This document shows, in pieces, positions 29,220 through 37,012 of a stretch of 64,000 bases of DNA. The notes under the pieces are model-generated. The model was not told where the DNA came from. It did not search any database and saw only the letters and a program-made list of their open reading frames with translations. The stretch is from contig CAWDMN010000026.1 of assembly GCA_963803155.1 (NCBI GenBank), positions 1 to 64,000 on the forward strand, in the 5' to 3' direction. The translations under genes were made by a program, and so were the position numbers. This DNA comes from CAWDMN01 sp963803155. GTDB lineage: Bacteria; Acidobacteriota; Terriglobia; Versatilivoradales; Versatilivoraceae. The first letter of the stretch is position 1. Each line of letters opens with the position of its first letter.

Positions 29220-29532
29220 GAAAATGCAGTCTGAATCGAATTTAGCGCAGATAAAATCGGCCCACCAGGACGCGACACTAGCAAGCCGCGCCCCTAGGTG
29301 GGTATCTTACAAGCGTAGAAAATCGCTTCCCGTGGAGGAAGATCCCACTCCATAAGTGCGACTATTCCATTTTTCATAAATCCCCTCAATCACTAGTGGA
29401 GAGGTCCTCGTTGCAAAAGGGGAAGTTCGACATACTATGGAAGCCGCTTCAGTCTTTACTCAATCCCGGCGCTGGCTCAACAAGACAATGAAAATGGACT
29501 TCAGGGTGGAACGCGCGAGTTTGACGAAGTCA
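29220..29532. other. Intergenic region
   Basis: About 310 bases without a supported gene ahead of the palindrome at 29533-29581. Nothing further recognised. Confidence 0.5.
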
Positions 29533-29581
29533 CCCTGCACGCTGGCTCGGCCAGCCTCGCCTGCCGAGCCAGCGTGCAGGG
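29533..29581. repeat. Perfect 19-bp inverted repeat
   Basis: Arms 29533-29551 and 29563-29581 are exact reverse complements (outer end CCCTGCACGC, inner end CTCGGC) around an 11-nt loop. No T-run follows, so it is not a normal terminator. It lies about 50 nt before the RsbW-like gene start and would form a very stable hairpin in its leader, or it may be a dispersed palindromic repeat. Confidence 0.85.
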
Positions 29582-29629
29582 GGTGCCTACTCCACCTTTG
29601 CTCAATTTTGATTTTCTTAGGAGCGGACG

Positions 29630-30094
29630 GTGTCAAATTACAAGCCGATTCATGAGTGCATATTTGAAGACAAAAATCTCATCTGGAAATTCCACCGGAC
29701 ATTGCCCGCGAAAATAGCGGAAATCAATCCCATTGTCGAAACGATCCTGAAGGAAACTGCGGTGCTGGGGTGCGCTCAAGGAAAAGAAATGCAAATCGAG
29801 ACTGCGCTTAGGGAGGCTTTGGCAAACGCTATTACCCATGGATGCAGAAACATTCCGGACGCTAAAGTTGAGATTTGTGTAGGATGTGAAAAAGACCTGG
29901 GGATCTTGATCGTGGTGAGAAATCCCGGCAAAGGGTTCAACCCTGTCAGAATCCCTGATCCAACTCAAGCTAAAAATATTTTTTTCACGCATGGGAGGGG
30001 CATTTATCTGATTAATCAGCTCATGGATGAAGTGCGATTTGAAAATAATGGCACCGAAATCCACATGCGGAAACGCGGAATGCCCCACGCATAA
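29630..30094 (+). CDS. RsbW/SpoIIAB-like ATP-binding protein
   Basis: A 154-residue GHKL ATPase of the anti-sigma-factor kinase type. The N-box is ETALREALANAITHGC, the G1 region is VVRNPGKGFNP and the G2 region THGRGIYLINQLMDEVRF. The usual Asp at the start of G1 is Asn here, so ATP binding or turnover may be altered. Such proteins phosphorylate an anti-sigma antagonist (STAS protein) or bind a sigma factor. None is adjacent. Translation starts at GTG 29630 with AGGAGCGG upstream. It ends the group of signalling-type genes beginning at 23970. Confidence 0.8.
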   Translation: MSNYKPIHECIFEDKNLIWKFHRTLPAKIAEINPIVETILKETAVLGCAQGKEMQIETALREALANAITHGCRNIPDAKVEICVGCEKDLGILIVVRNPGKGFNPVRIPDPTQAKNIFFTHGRGIYLINQLMDEVRFENNGTEIHMRKRGMPHA

Positions 30095-30114
30095 ATTCGC
30101 GGAAATTCCCAAAA

Positions 30115-31032
30115 TTACGCCGCGGCTTTCTTGCCAACCAGCGCGGCTCCCATATTTTCGAGAGCTTCATCCACTTGAGCAGTGCTCGCAAAACCAATGG
30201 TTACCGCATCCACAAAGCCGCATTGCATGGCGTACTGCATGGCACGAACACGATCCTCGCGTTTTGTGAAATCCCCATTGCCGATTAATTTCATCCCGAG
30301 AATACCCCGCCCCATGTTCTTCATCGTTTTCAATTCCCGGCTGACCGCATCAATGTTGCCTTCTGCTTTTTCGGGATTTTCCGCATCCACCACGTGCCCT
30401 TGCGGATTCACCCGGGCCAGCTGAACATCCGCCCATGCCGTCTTGGCTGCCTGCCGAAGCGCTGGCAAACCGTGGCAGGACATCCCTTTCAGCCGAATCC
30501 ATTTCCGCTCTTGGGCTTCGCCAAACGCATCCATCATTGGCTTTAAATCTTCAGGCCAAGTGGATTTCATGGTGCAATGAATCAACAGACAGTCCAGGTA
30601 ATCGACTCCCAATTCCCGGCGGAATCGATCCAACGCGGTCATGGGATTCTTGATATTCTCAGGGCTCCACCACATTTTGCTCAGAATAAACAGCCGCTCC
30701 CGCGGCAGTCCCTTGATAGCCTCTTTCACAAAACTATGGGTTCCGTACATGTCGGCGGTATCAATATAAGTGATACCCCGATCATACGCATAACGGTAAA
30801 GCCGAGTGAATCCTTCCAAGCCCAGCGCACGCTGGACCTGGCCTGAGTTGGTGCCCGTCCCAAATCCCAGGCGGCTGATTTTGATTTCCTTTTTGCTTAG
30901 GGAAACCTGATCGGGTGCAAAACCCTTGGCGCTTGCCGACAACAAATCCTGCCAGGGGACAACTAGGGAGCCCGCTGTCCAAAGCGCTGTCTTGAAAATA
31001 AAATCCCGCCGATTCACGGCCGGTTTGTTCAT
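30115..31032 (-). CDS. Tat-exported aldo/keto reductase
   Basis: A 305-residue protein with a twin-arginine signal (NRRDFIFKTALWTAGSLVVP) and an aldo/keto reductase barrel. The catalytic Asp-Tyr region is YIDTADMYGTHSFVKEA, the Lys is in LFILSKMWW and the His in LDCLLIHCTM. The domain reduces carbonyls with NAD(P)H. Export in folded state fits a bound cofactor and the tatAC genes in this window. It lacks the C-terminal 4Fe-4S motif of some related oxidoreductases. AAGGAAA precedes the ATG. It is convergent with the RsbW-like gene. Substrate unknown. Confidence 0.85.
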   Translation of the reverse strand: MNKPAVNRRDFIFKTALWTAGSLVVPWQDLLSASAKGFAPDQVSLSKKEIKISRLGFGTGTNSGQVQRALGLEGFTRLYRYAYDRGITYIDTADMYGTHSFVKEAIKGLPRERLFILSKMWWSPENIKNPMTALDRFRRELGVDYLDCLLIHCTMKSTWPEDLKPMMDAFGEAQERKWIRLKGMSCHGLPALRQAAKTAWADVQLARVNPQGHVVDAENPEKAEGNIDAVSRELKTMKNMGRGILGMKLIGNGDFTKREDRVRAMQYAMQCGFVDAVTIGFASTAQVDEALENMGAALVGKKAAA

Positions 31033-31446
31033 GAGAGTTTCCTTGAAGTTAAATTTTCTCTTCCTTGGCCGGCTGTTTATGCCGGATGCATATATTTTTC
31101 CATCTTCTCGGATTTTTTCAAGATAACATTGAAGCAGATTGAATATTTCTTCACGGCATCGTCAGGTTGCGGGCGCCGAAGATCGGAGGGACGATTTTCC
31201 CCATATAGCGCAAAAAAGGCCATGACAAAAGGGATTCTGGCCTCTGATCCCTTTTCCCATGGCCCTTTTGCAGCCTGAACCTATATTCAAGTGTTCCCGT
31301 CAGATGGCGGCCTTTGCCACAGTCGCCCGCTTCACGCACTCCTAGACAATTCCCCACGGCTTATATTTTTTGGCGAAGCAAAAACGAGGATCGTTTTGCA
31401 TCGAGTCCCACGACTCCAAATCTCGATAAACCTAAACCAATTGCGG
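31033..31446. other. Intergenic region between the TPR and aldo/keto reductase genes
   Basis: About 410 bases with no supported gene; it holds the terminator hairpin at 31212-31269 and should hold the promoter of the aldo/keto reductase gene. Confidence 0.5.
31212..31269 (-). terminator. Long hairpin with T-run, likely terminator of the TPR gene
   Basis: GGCCATG (31218-31224) pairs with CATGGCC (31258-31264) and AAAAGGGAT (31227-31235) with ATCCCTTTT (31247-31255), separated by a 2-nt internal loop. On the minus strand six T follow. It lies about 180 nt past the TPR stop, so a long 3' leader or a small RNA ending here is possible. Confidence 0.7.
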
Positions 31447-32205
31447 CTACAGCTTGGCCTGGCTGGTTTTCATGAACTGCTCAAAACGGGCGTCTTCCAC
31501 CACCGCCTTGAAATCAGGATCTTTGGTCATTTTGGAAAAATCTTTGTACCCATGTTCCTGAGCTTTGACCAAATAATTGAAGGCCTGATCGAGCTGGCCA
31601 TTGGCGGCGCTAAGCTTGGCGAAGTAATAATATTGCAGACCAGAAGCGGCTCCCGCGGTACGAACGCTAATCCCGTTGGCCACTGAATGTTCCAGAATGG
31701 CGGGATCCAGGGCAATCGCCTTCTGATAGGCTTCAAATCCATTCTTGAATTTGCGCATATCAAAATAAGCGGCGCCCATATTGCAGTAAGCAGTTGCGAA
31801 TTCCGGTCTCATTTCCAGGGCCTTTTTGTACAATTTGACGGCTTGTTTGTAATTCCGCGACATGTAGTGAACAGTCCCGAGATTGTTCGTCGCTTCAACG
31901 AATTTGGGATTCAACTTGCGGGAGATTTCATACTCTTTTTTAGCTGCTCCCAAGTTTGTCATTCTCTGATAACAGATGCCCAGCTTGTTGTGAATGGAAA
32001 AATCGTTGGGTGAAAGAGCCATTGCCTTGCGGTATTCGGTCGCCGCCGCGTCGAAGGATTTGCGGGCGGACAGGCTGTCTGCTGCGGCAAGGATTTTTGA
32101 GACTTCAGAAATGTTGGTGGAGGGTTCGGGATTGGTGCTCCCGGCAAATGCCAAAGGGAGAGACATCACAACGACGCACACAAAAAGACACAGTACTTTC
32201 TTCAT
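31447..32205 (-). CDS. Secreted TPR-repeat protein
   Basis: A 252-residue protein with a cleavable signal peptide (MKKVLCLFVCVVVMSLPLAF ending AFAGS). About four to five tetratricopeptide repeats follow (for example FDAAATEYRKAMALSPND, then KQAVKLYKKALEMRPE and KNGFEAYQKAIALDP). It should act as a periplasmic protein-interaction scaffold. GGAGGAAC lies directly before ATG 32205, so this start is favoured over 32223. The partner is unknown and it appears monocistronic. Confidence 0.85.
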   Translation of the reverse strand: MKKVLCLFVCVVVMSLPLAFAGSTNPEPSTNISEVSKILAAADSLSARKSFDAAATEYRKAMALSPNDFSIHNKLGICYQRMTNLGAAKKEYEISRKLNPKFVEATNNLGTVHYMSRNYKQAVKLYKKALEMRPEFATAYCNMGAAYFDMRKFKNGFEAYQKAIALDPAILEHSVANGISVRTAGAASGLQYYYFAKLSAANGQLDQAFNYLVKAQEHGYKDFSKMTKDPDFKAVVEDARFEQFMKTSQAKL

Positions 32206-32536
32206 AAGTTCCTCCGGAATCAAATTGACTCTAAAATTAAGAATTTGGAAACCAGTGATTCGGAAGCTGAGGACCGGTCCTTTTGCATTCCTTCAACAAT
32301 GCGTTCGGATGCCGCACTGGATGGGCGGGTTGCCCCATGATTCCCAGAAAGGAAAAAAATCTTTACTAAAGTTTACATTTTTCAAAAGCCGCGGACTTGC
32401 CCGCGATTTGCAGCCCGCAAGAAAAACTGTTTTCCTCATTTGCACCGGCACAATCATTGACTATAATTAGCTGTTGGGCTTGTTCCAAAATCATTTCAGG
32501 TGCGACAAAGCCGCAACGGAAGGAGATTAAGAGATT

Positions 32537-33592
32537 ATGCAGGTTTTAGAAGACAACGTGGAAAGCACTTTCAAATGGATGAAAGAAAAACTCCGCGGGA
32601 TCGTCCCGGAGTTTGAATTGCGATATAAAGCGGAGCTGGTGTGTGAGATTAACCGGCTGAAAAAGGAAAAGAACGCGGTTATCCTTGGACACAATTATAT
32701 GGAGCCGGCACTTTACCACACAGTGCCGGATTTCACCGGCGATTCGCTGGAATTGAGCCGGCAGGCGGCCAGGACCGATCATGACATTATTATTTTTTGC
32801 GGTGTAAAATTCATGGCGGAAACCGCCAAGATTCTCAATCCTGAAAAGACGGTTCTGCTTCCATCCCTCGAGGCAGGCTGCTCGCTGGCCGCCAGCATCA
32901 CTGCAGACGATGTTCGAAAGCTGAAACAACGGTTCCCAGGCGTGCCTGTGATTACTTACGTCAATACTTATGCGGATGTAAAGGCAGAGTCCGATTATTG
33001 CTGCACTTCCGGGAATGCCGCCGCCCTGGTTGAATCTCTGAACGTGGATACGGTCATCTTCCTGCCAGACGAATATTTGGCCCGCAACGTGGCACGGGAA
33101 ACCGGCAAGCACATCATTTTCCCGGTGACCGCTGACCGGCAGGCGGAATCTATCGATTCAGGATTGGACTGGCAAATGATCGGCTGGCGCGGCAAATGTG
33201 AGGTCCATGAACGCTTCACGGTTACCGACATCGAAAACGTGCGGCGTCAATTCCCCGACGCCCTGGTACTAGCTCATCCTGAATGCAGCCCTGAAGTGAC
33301 CCAAGCTTCGGACTTCTCCGGCAGCACTTCCGCCATGATTAAATTCGTGCGCAATTCCTCGGCGGAGCGCTACCTTTTGCTCACGGAATGCAGTATGGCC
33401 GACAACATCTCGGCGGAGACTCCTGGCAAAGAAATGCTGCGCCTTTGCAGCATTCGCTGCCCTCACATGAATCAGATCCGCTTGGAAGACACATTAAATT
33501 CCCTGAAGCTCACTCAGCACATCATTGAAGTTCCTGAAGACATCCGCATTCGCGCCAAACAAGCCGTCGACCGCATGCTGGCCATCGGCTGA
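32537..33592 (+). CDS. nadA: Quinolinate synthase NadA
   Basis: A 351-residue enzyme. Visible landmarks are NAVILGHNYMEPALYHTVPD, the GVKFMAETAKIL segment, EAGCSLAASI with the first cluster Cys, YVNTYADVKAESDYCCTSGN with the second, and a C-terminal CPHMNQIRLE element with the third. It condenses iminoaspartate with dihydroxyacetone phosphate to quinolinate in NAD synthesis, using a 4Fe-4S cluster. AAGGAG precedes the start. nadB and nadC are not adjacent. Confidence 0.96.
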   Translation: MQVLEDNVESTFKWMKEKLRGIVPEFELRYKAELVCEINRLKKEKNAVILGHNYMEPALYHTVPDFTGDSLELSRQAARTDHDIIIFCGVKFMAETAKILNPEKTVLLPSLEAGCSLAASITADDVRKLKQRFPGVPVITYVNTYADVKAESDYCCTSGNAAALVESLNVDTVIFLPDEYLARNVARETGKHIIFPVTADRQAESIDSGLDWQMIGWRGKCEVHERFTVTDIENVRRQFPDALVLAHPECSPEVTQASDFSGSTSAMIKFVRNSSAERYLLLTECSMADNISAETPGKEMLRLCSIRCPHMNQIRLEDTLNSLKLTQHIIEVPEDIRIRAKQAVDRMLAIG

Positions 33593-33626
33593 AGTCACCC
33601 ACCCATCCTGAATTAAGGGAGGCCTT

Positions 33627-34247
33627 ATGAATCCATCCTTCGAGGATCTGGAAGACGCAGGCCGCAAAATCCGCATTGAAGGGCTCAAGGATATAGTCCG
33701 GGAAGAGAGTGGTGAAGAAATGATGGTTGAAAGCAGTGGCTCACTCCCTCCTGAGATTGAGGAAAAATTTTGGGAGCAGGTAATTGATTTTGAGCAATCC
33801 GATTGGGTAAAACTGTCCGATGCCTTGCGCCGGCATGACGTCTTGCTACCCACCCCGGAATCCCTCAACGACCCGGAAATCAAAGAAAAAATCGTGGAGC
33901 TGGCGACGGTGCTTGCTCGTCTGGGAGTCTATTTGGAAGATACAGACCACCTCAGTGACCGGGAGTTTTATGTCCAGCTTTGCGACGATGTGCTGCAGGA
34001 AGAATACAAGTTGTTCCCCGACCGCCCGGAATGTGGAATTCATTGCTCCATGATCGGATCAGGCAGCGAGGAAGACGTGGAAATCTATCTCCGTTATTAT
34101 GCGGACGAAGAAACCCGAGCGGAATGGCAATTGGACTCCCCAGATTATTCTATTCCTCCTCACATGGCTTTGCCTTTCGATCGGGACCGGCATTTTCCCA
34201 AGCACGAATTTGATATGCCAGGATCAGAGACATCCTCAATGGGGTAA
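33627..34247 (+). CDS. Acidic hypothetical protein downstream of nadA
   Basis: A 206-residue, strongly acidic soluble protein starting MNPSFEDLEDAGRKIRIEGL, with conserved-looking blocks HDVLLPTPESLNDPEIKEK, YLEDTDHLSDREFYVQLC and YLRYYADEETRAEWQLDSP. It has no signal peptide, membrane helix or cysteine motif. GGGAGG lies upstream of the ATG and it follows nadA by 34 nt, so they are likely co-transcribed. The last 12 nt overlap the 3' end of the convergent SDR gene. No function can be assigned. Confidence 0.75.
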   Translation: MNPSFEDLEDAGRKIRIEGLKDIVREESGEEMMVESSGSLPPEIEEKFWEQVIDFEQSDWVKLSDALRRHDVLLPTPESLNDPEIKEKIVELATVLARLGVYLEDTDHLSDREFYVQLCDDVLQEEYKLFPDRPECGIHCSMIGSGSEEDVEIYLRYYADEETRAEWQLDSPDYSIPPHMALPFDRDRHFPKHEFDMPGSETSSMG

Positions 34248-35243
34248 AAAGATCCGCCGAATCCAAATCAACGTATCCTGCAAGCTTTGTGTCAAATTCA
34301 TGGGCGTCCATCCTAAATCCCGTCGAACCTTTTCACTCGAACAATTCAAAGCCCGTCCGCCGTATTCAGCTATGAATTCCCGCGTGGCAAAACGTGGAGT
34401 TCCCGTCAATTTATTTCCCAGCCAGTCCAGGGCCGGAAGAATTCCCATCAATTTTGCCGGCAATTGCATGGAGGGTGTTTTGATGCCGGGATCAATTCCC
34501 CGGATGATTTGGAAGATCTCGCCCACGGAAGCAAACCAGGCAGACGTGATGTAGCGCCCCTGAGCCTGGGGATTTTCATAGGCCAGCAAATGAGCCTGCG
34601 CGCAGTCGCGCACATCCACCAATCCCATGGACATCGGGAGAACAAAGGGGACCTTCCCCCTCAACAACAATTCGAACAATAGCGTCGAGGGAGTGTGTCG
34701 ATAAAATCCTGGACCAATAATGGCCGAAGGGAGGATGGTCACGAGCTTTAAGTTGTTTTTCTCCGCATACTCCCAGGCTCTTTTTTCCGCAATCGTTTTG
34801 GCGCGCGTATAGGGATCGATTGCCCGCTCATTCCAAAAAGACTCATCCCGAGGGGGCGCTCCCAAGGGGACAGAGCCGATGGCGGCAACACTCGAAGTAA
34901 AGACCACTTTCTGAACTCCAGCTCGGTGAGCGGCTTTCAAGACATTGAGCCCGCCAACCACGCTGGGATCGACGATCTCTTTTTGCGGATCGCGAGCCAC
35001 GGTCGCATAGACCGCGGCAACTTGGAAAAGCCCCTCAATGCCCGCCATGACCTTCTCCAGGCTTTCCGGCCGCATCAGGTTCGCCTCCGCCAGTTCCACC
35101 CCGAGAGGCTTAAGATGACCGGCTTTGGCGGGATCGCTCAAGTTTCGAACCGTTGCTCGAACTTGATAACCTTGATTCACTAACAGTTTGACAATATTAA
35201 AACCCAAATGGCCGTTGGCGCCCGTGACCAAAACTTTCTTCAT
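34236..35243 (-). CDS. NAD(P)-dependent epimerase/reductase of the extended SDR family
   Basis: A 335-residue Rossmann enzyme. It opens KKVLVTGANGHLGFNIVKLL (GxxGxxG), has VVFTSSVAAIG for the catalytic Ser region and DPYTRAKTIAEK for the YxxxK pair, and VTILPSAIIGPG. It resembles dihydroflavonol-4-reductase/3-beta-HSD-like members more than sugar epimerases. It lies downstream of rfbA-rfbC in the same direction but after a gap of about 90 nt, so a link to sugar metabolism is possible and not shown. Its end overlaps the nadA-downstream gene by 12 nt. Confidence 0.82.
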   Translation of the reverse strand: MKKVLVTGANGHLGFNIVKLLVNQGYQVRATVRNLSDPAKAGHLKPLGVELAEANLMRPESLEKVMAGIEGLFQVAAVYATVARDPQKEIVDPSVVGGLNVLKAAHRAGVQKVVFTSSVAAIGSVPLGAPPRDESFWNERAIDPYTRAKTIAEKRAWEYAEKNNLKLVTILPSAIIGPGFYRHTPSTLLFELLLRGKVPFVLPMSMGLVDVRDCAQAHLLAYENPQAQGRYITSAWFASVGEIFQIIRGIDPGIKTPSMQLPAKLMGILPALDWLGNKLTGTPRFATREFIAEYGGRALNCSSEKVRRDLGWTPMNLTQSLQDTLIWIRRIFLPH

Positions 35244-35336
35244 GAGACCGTCCTTTCGAGGGATTTCAGATTGTCGGGTTCGCGTTTTCAGCGCAAGATG
35301 GGTCGTGCGGATTTAGAGCTTCGCCAATAGCTTTCT

Positions 35337-35888
35337 TCAATAGGATGGCAGGTATTGGAGAAGATCCTCAAGCAAGGGGGCTTTCTGGTCTTTCTCGGAT
35401 AGCAGAGGCATTTCGACCGGCCATGACACACCGATGGCCGGATCATTCCAGCGAATGGAGATTTCATCGGTTGGAGAATAAAAATCGGTGCACTTATACT
35501 GGACTTGTGCTCTTCCGCTCAAAACACAAAACCCATGAGCAAAGCCGGGGGGAATGTAAAGCAGAAGGAAATTGGATTCGGAGAGCACGGCGCCGGTCCA
35601 TTTTTTGAAGGTGGGAGAGCCGGGGCGGATGTCGACCGCCACGTCGAAAATTTCCCCTTCCGTTGCCCGGACCAATTTCCCTTGAGGATGTCGCCCTGCC
35701 TGAGCATGCAGCCCGCGCAGCGTCCCCTGGGTTGATTGGGAATGATTGTCCTGCACGAAGGTGGCGGTGATCCCCCCCTCCTGAAATTGGCGCGCATGAT
35801 AATTCTCCAGAAAAAAGCCGCGGGCATCGCGCCAAATGTCCGGTTCCACCAAAATCACACCTGGAAGATCCGTCGCCAGAAATTTCAT
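35337..35888 (-). CDS. rfbC: dTDP-4-dehydrorhamnose 3,5-epimerase
   Basis: A 183-residue cupin-fold epimerase. Landmarks are LPGVILVEPDIWRDARGFFL, the substrate-binding and catalytic-His segment QGTLRGLHAQ, EIFDVAVDIRPGSPTF, the FAHGFCVLS turn, and YKCTDFYSPTDE with the catalytic Tyr. It acts in dTDP-L-rhamnose synthesis for surface polysaccharide. It begins 3 nt after the rfbA stop, so the two are translationally linked. rfbB and rfbD are not in the neighbourhood. Confidence 0.93.
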   Translation of the reverse strand: MKFLATDLPGVILVEPDIWRDARGFFLENYHARQFQEGGITATFVQDNHSQSTQGTLRGLHAQAGRHPQGKLVRATEGEIFDVAVDIRPGSPTFKKWTGAVLSESNFLLLYIPPGFAHGFCVLSGRAQVQYKCTDFYSPTDEISIRWNDPAIGVSWPVEMPLLSEKDQKAPLLEDLLQYLPSY

Positions 35889-35891
35889 CGA

Positions 35892-36764
35892 TCAAGACTC
35901 CTGTTCCACCAGGCGCAATAAGTATTGCCCATAGGCATTGTTTTTCATGGGCGCCGCCACGCGGCGCAAATCTTCAGTAGTGAGGTATCCCAGGCTGTAG
36001 GCAATTTCTTCAAGGCAGGCCACCATTAATCCCTGCCGGTCCTGCAAAGCCTGGATGAAATTCGAGGCCTGCAACAGCGACTCATGAGTTCCCGTATCGA
36101 GCCAGGCAATCCCGCGTCCCAGTTTCTCAACCTGCAGGCGCCCCCGCTGCAGATAGGCCATATTGACGTCGGTAATTTCGAGTTCCCCCCGTGCCGAAGG
36201 TTTCAATTCAGCCGCGATGTCCAGCACCTGGTTGTCATAGAAATAGAGTCCGGTTACGGCATACGAAGAGCGCGGCTGCCGCGGTTTTTCCGCCAGACTG
36301 ATGGCTTTCCCGTCCACATCGAATTCGACCACGCCATACCTCTCCGGATCCCTGACTTGATAAGCAAAGATGGTGGCGCCATCTTTTTGTCGAGCGGCCA
36401 TCCTTAGGACATCGGGCAATCCGTGGCCATAAAATACATTGTCACCCAAAACGAGGGCGACCGAGTCTCGTCCCACAAAATCCCGTCCGATCAAAAAAGC
36501 CTGGGCCAATCCTTCCGGCCGGGGTTGCGCCGCATACGAAAAATTCAATCCAAACTGAGAACCTTCCCCCAATAAAGCCTGGAAATAGGCTTGGTCCTGA
36601 GGAGTGGTGATCACCAATATTTCCCGGATCCCGGCCAGCATCAGGGTCGAGAGCGGATAATAAACCATGGGCTTGTCGTAAATCGGCATCAACTGTTTGC
36701 TGACTGCGCGAGTCAGCGGATAAAGGCGCGTGCCGGAGCCTCCAGCCAGAACAATTCCCTTCAT
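35892..36764 (-). CDS. rfbA: Glucose-1-phosphate thymidylyltransferase
   Basis: A 290-residue nucleotidyltransferase with the full signature KGIVLAGGSGTRLYPLTRAV, then KQLMPIYDKPMVYYPLSTLM, LVLGDNVFYGHGL for the metal Asp, and DTGTHESLLQASNF near the C-terminus. It makes dTDP-glucose from dTTP and glucose 1-phosphate, the first step towards dTDP-rhamnose. AAAAGGATC precedes the ATG. It is the first gene of a two-gene unit with rfbC. Confidence 0.96.
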   Translation of the reverse strand: MKGIVLAGGSGTRLYPLTRAVSKQLMPIYDKPMVYYPLSTLMLAGIREILVITTPQDQAYFQALLGEGSQFGLNFSYAAQPRPEGLAQAFLIGRDFVGRDSVALVLGDNVFYGHGLPDVLRMAARQKDGATIFAYQVRDPERYGVVEFDVDGKAISLAEKPRQPRSSYAVTGLYFYDNQVLDIAAELKPSARGELEITDVNMAYLQRGRLQVEKLGRGIAWLDTGTHESLLQASNFIQALQDRQGLMVACLEEIAYSLGYLTTEDLRRVAAPMKNNAYGQYLLRLVEQES

Positions 36765-37012
36765 GATCCTTTTCTCCGCGGCGAGATTATTTCCATCCCA
36801 AACGCCACAAATAAGATTATCAGCTGAGTGGAGCGGGATTCAATCCAAATTAGAGTGCAATTCAAGCTGGCGTACAGATAAAAAGGGGGGAAACGGAGAA
36901 AGCAAGGGACCCTGGGCATACATCCGGCGACCCTTCCGAATCAAGTCTATAAAATGATCTTGGAGCGGAACGCGCCTCCCTCTTTGCTGCCGAAACCATG
37001 GGCAATCATGCC

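Noticed and set aside
34236..36764. Complete dTDP-rhamnose operon
   Set aside because: Only rfbA and rfbC are present. The downstream SDR resembles dihydroflavonol reductases and not RfbB or RfbD.
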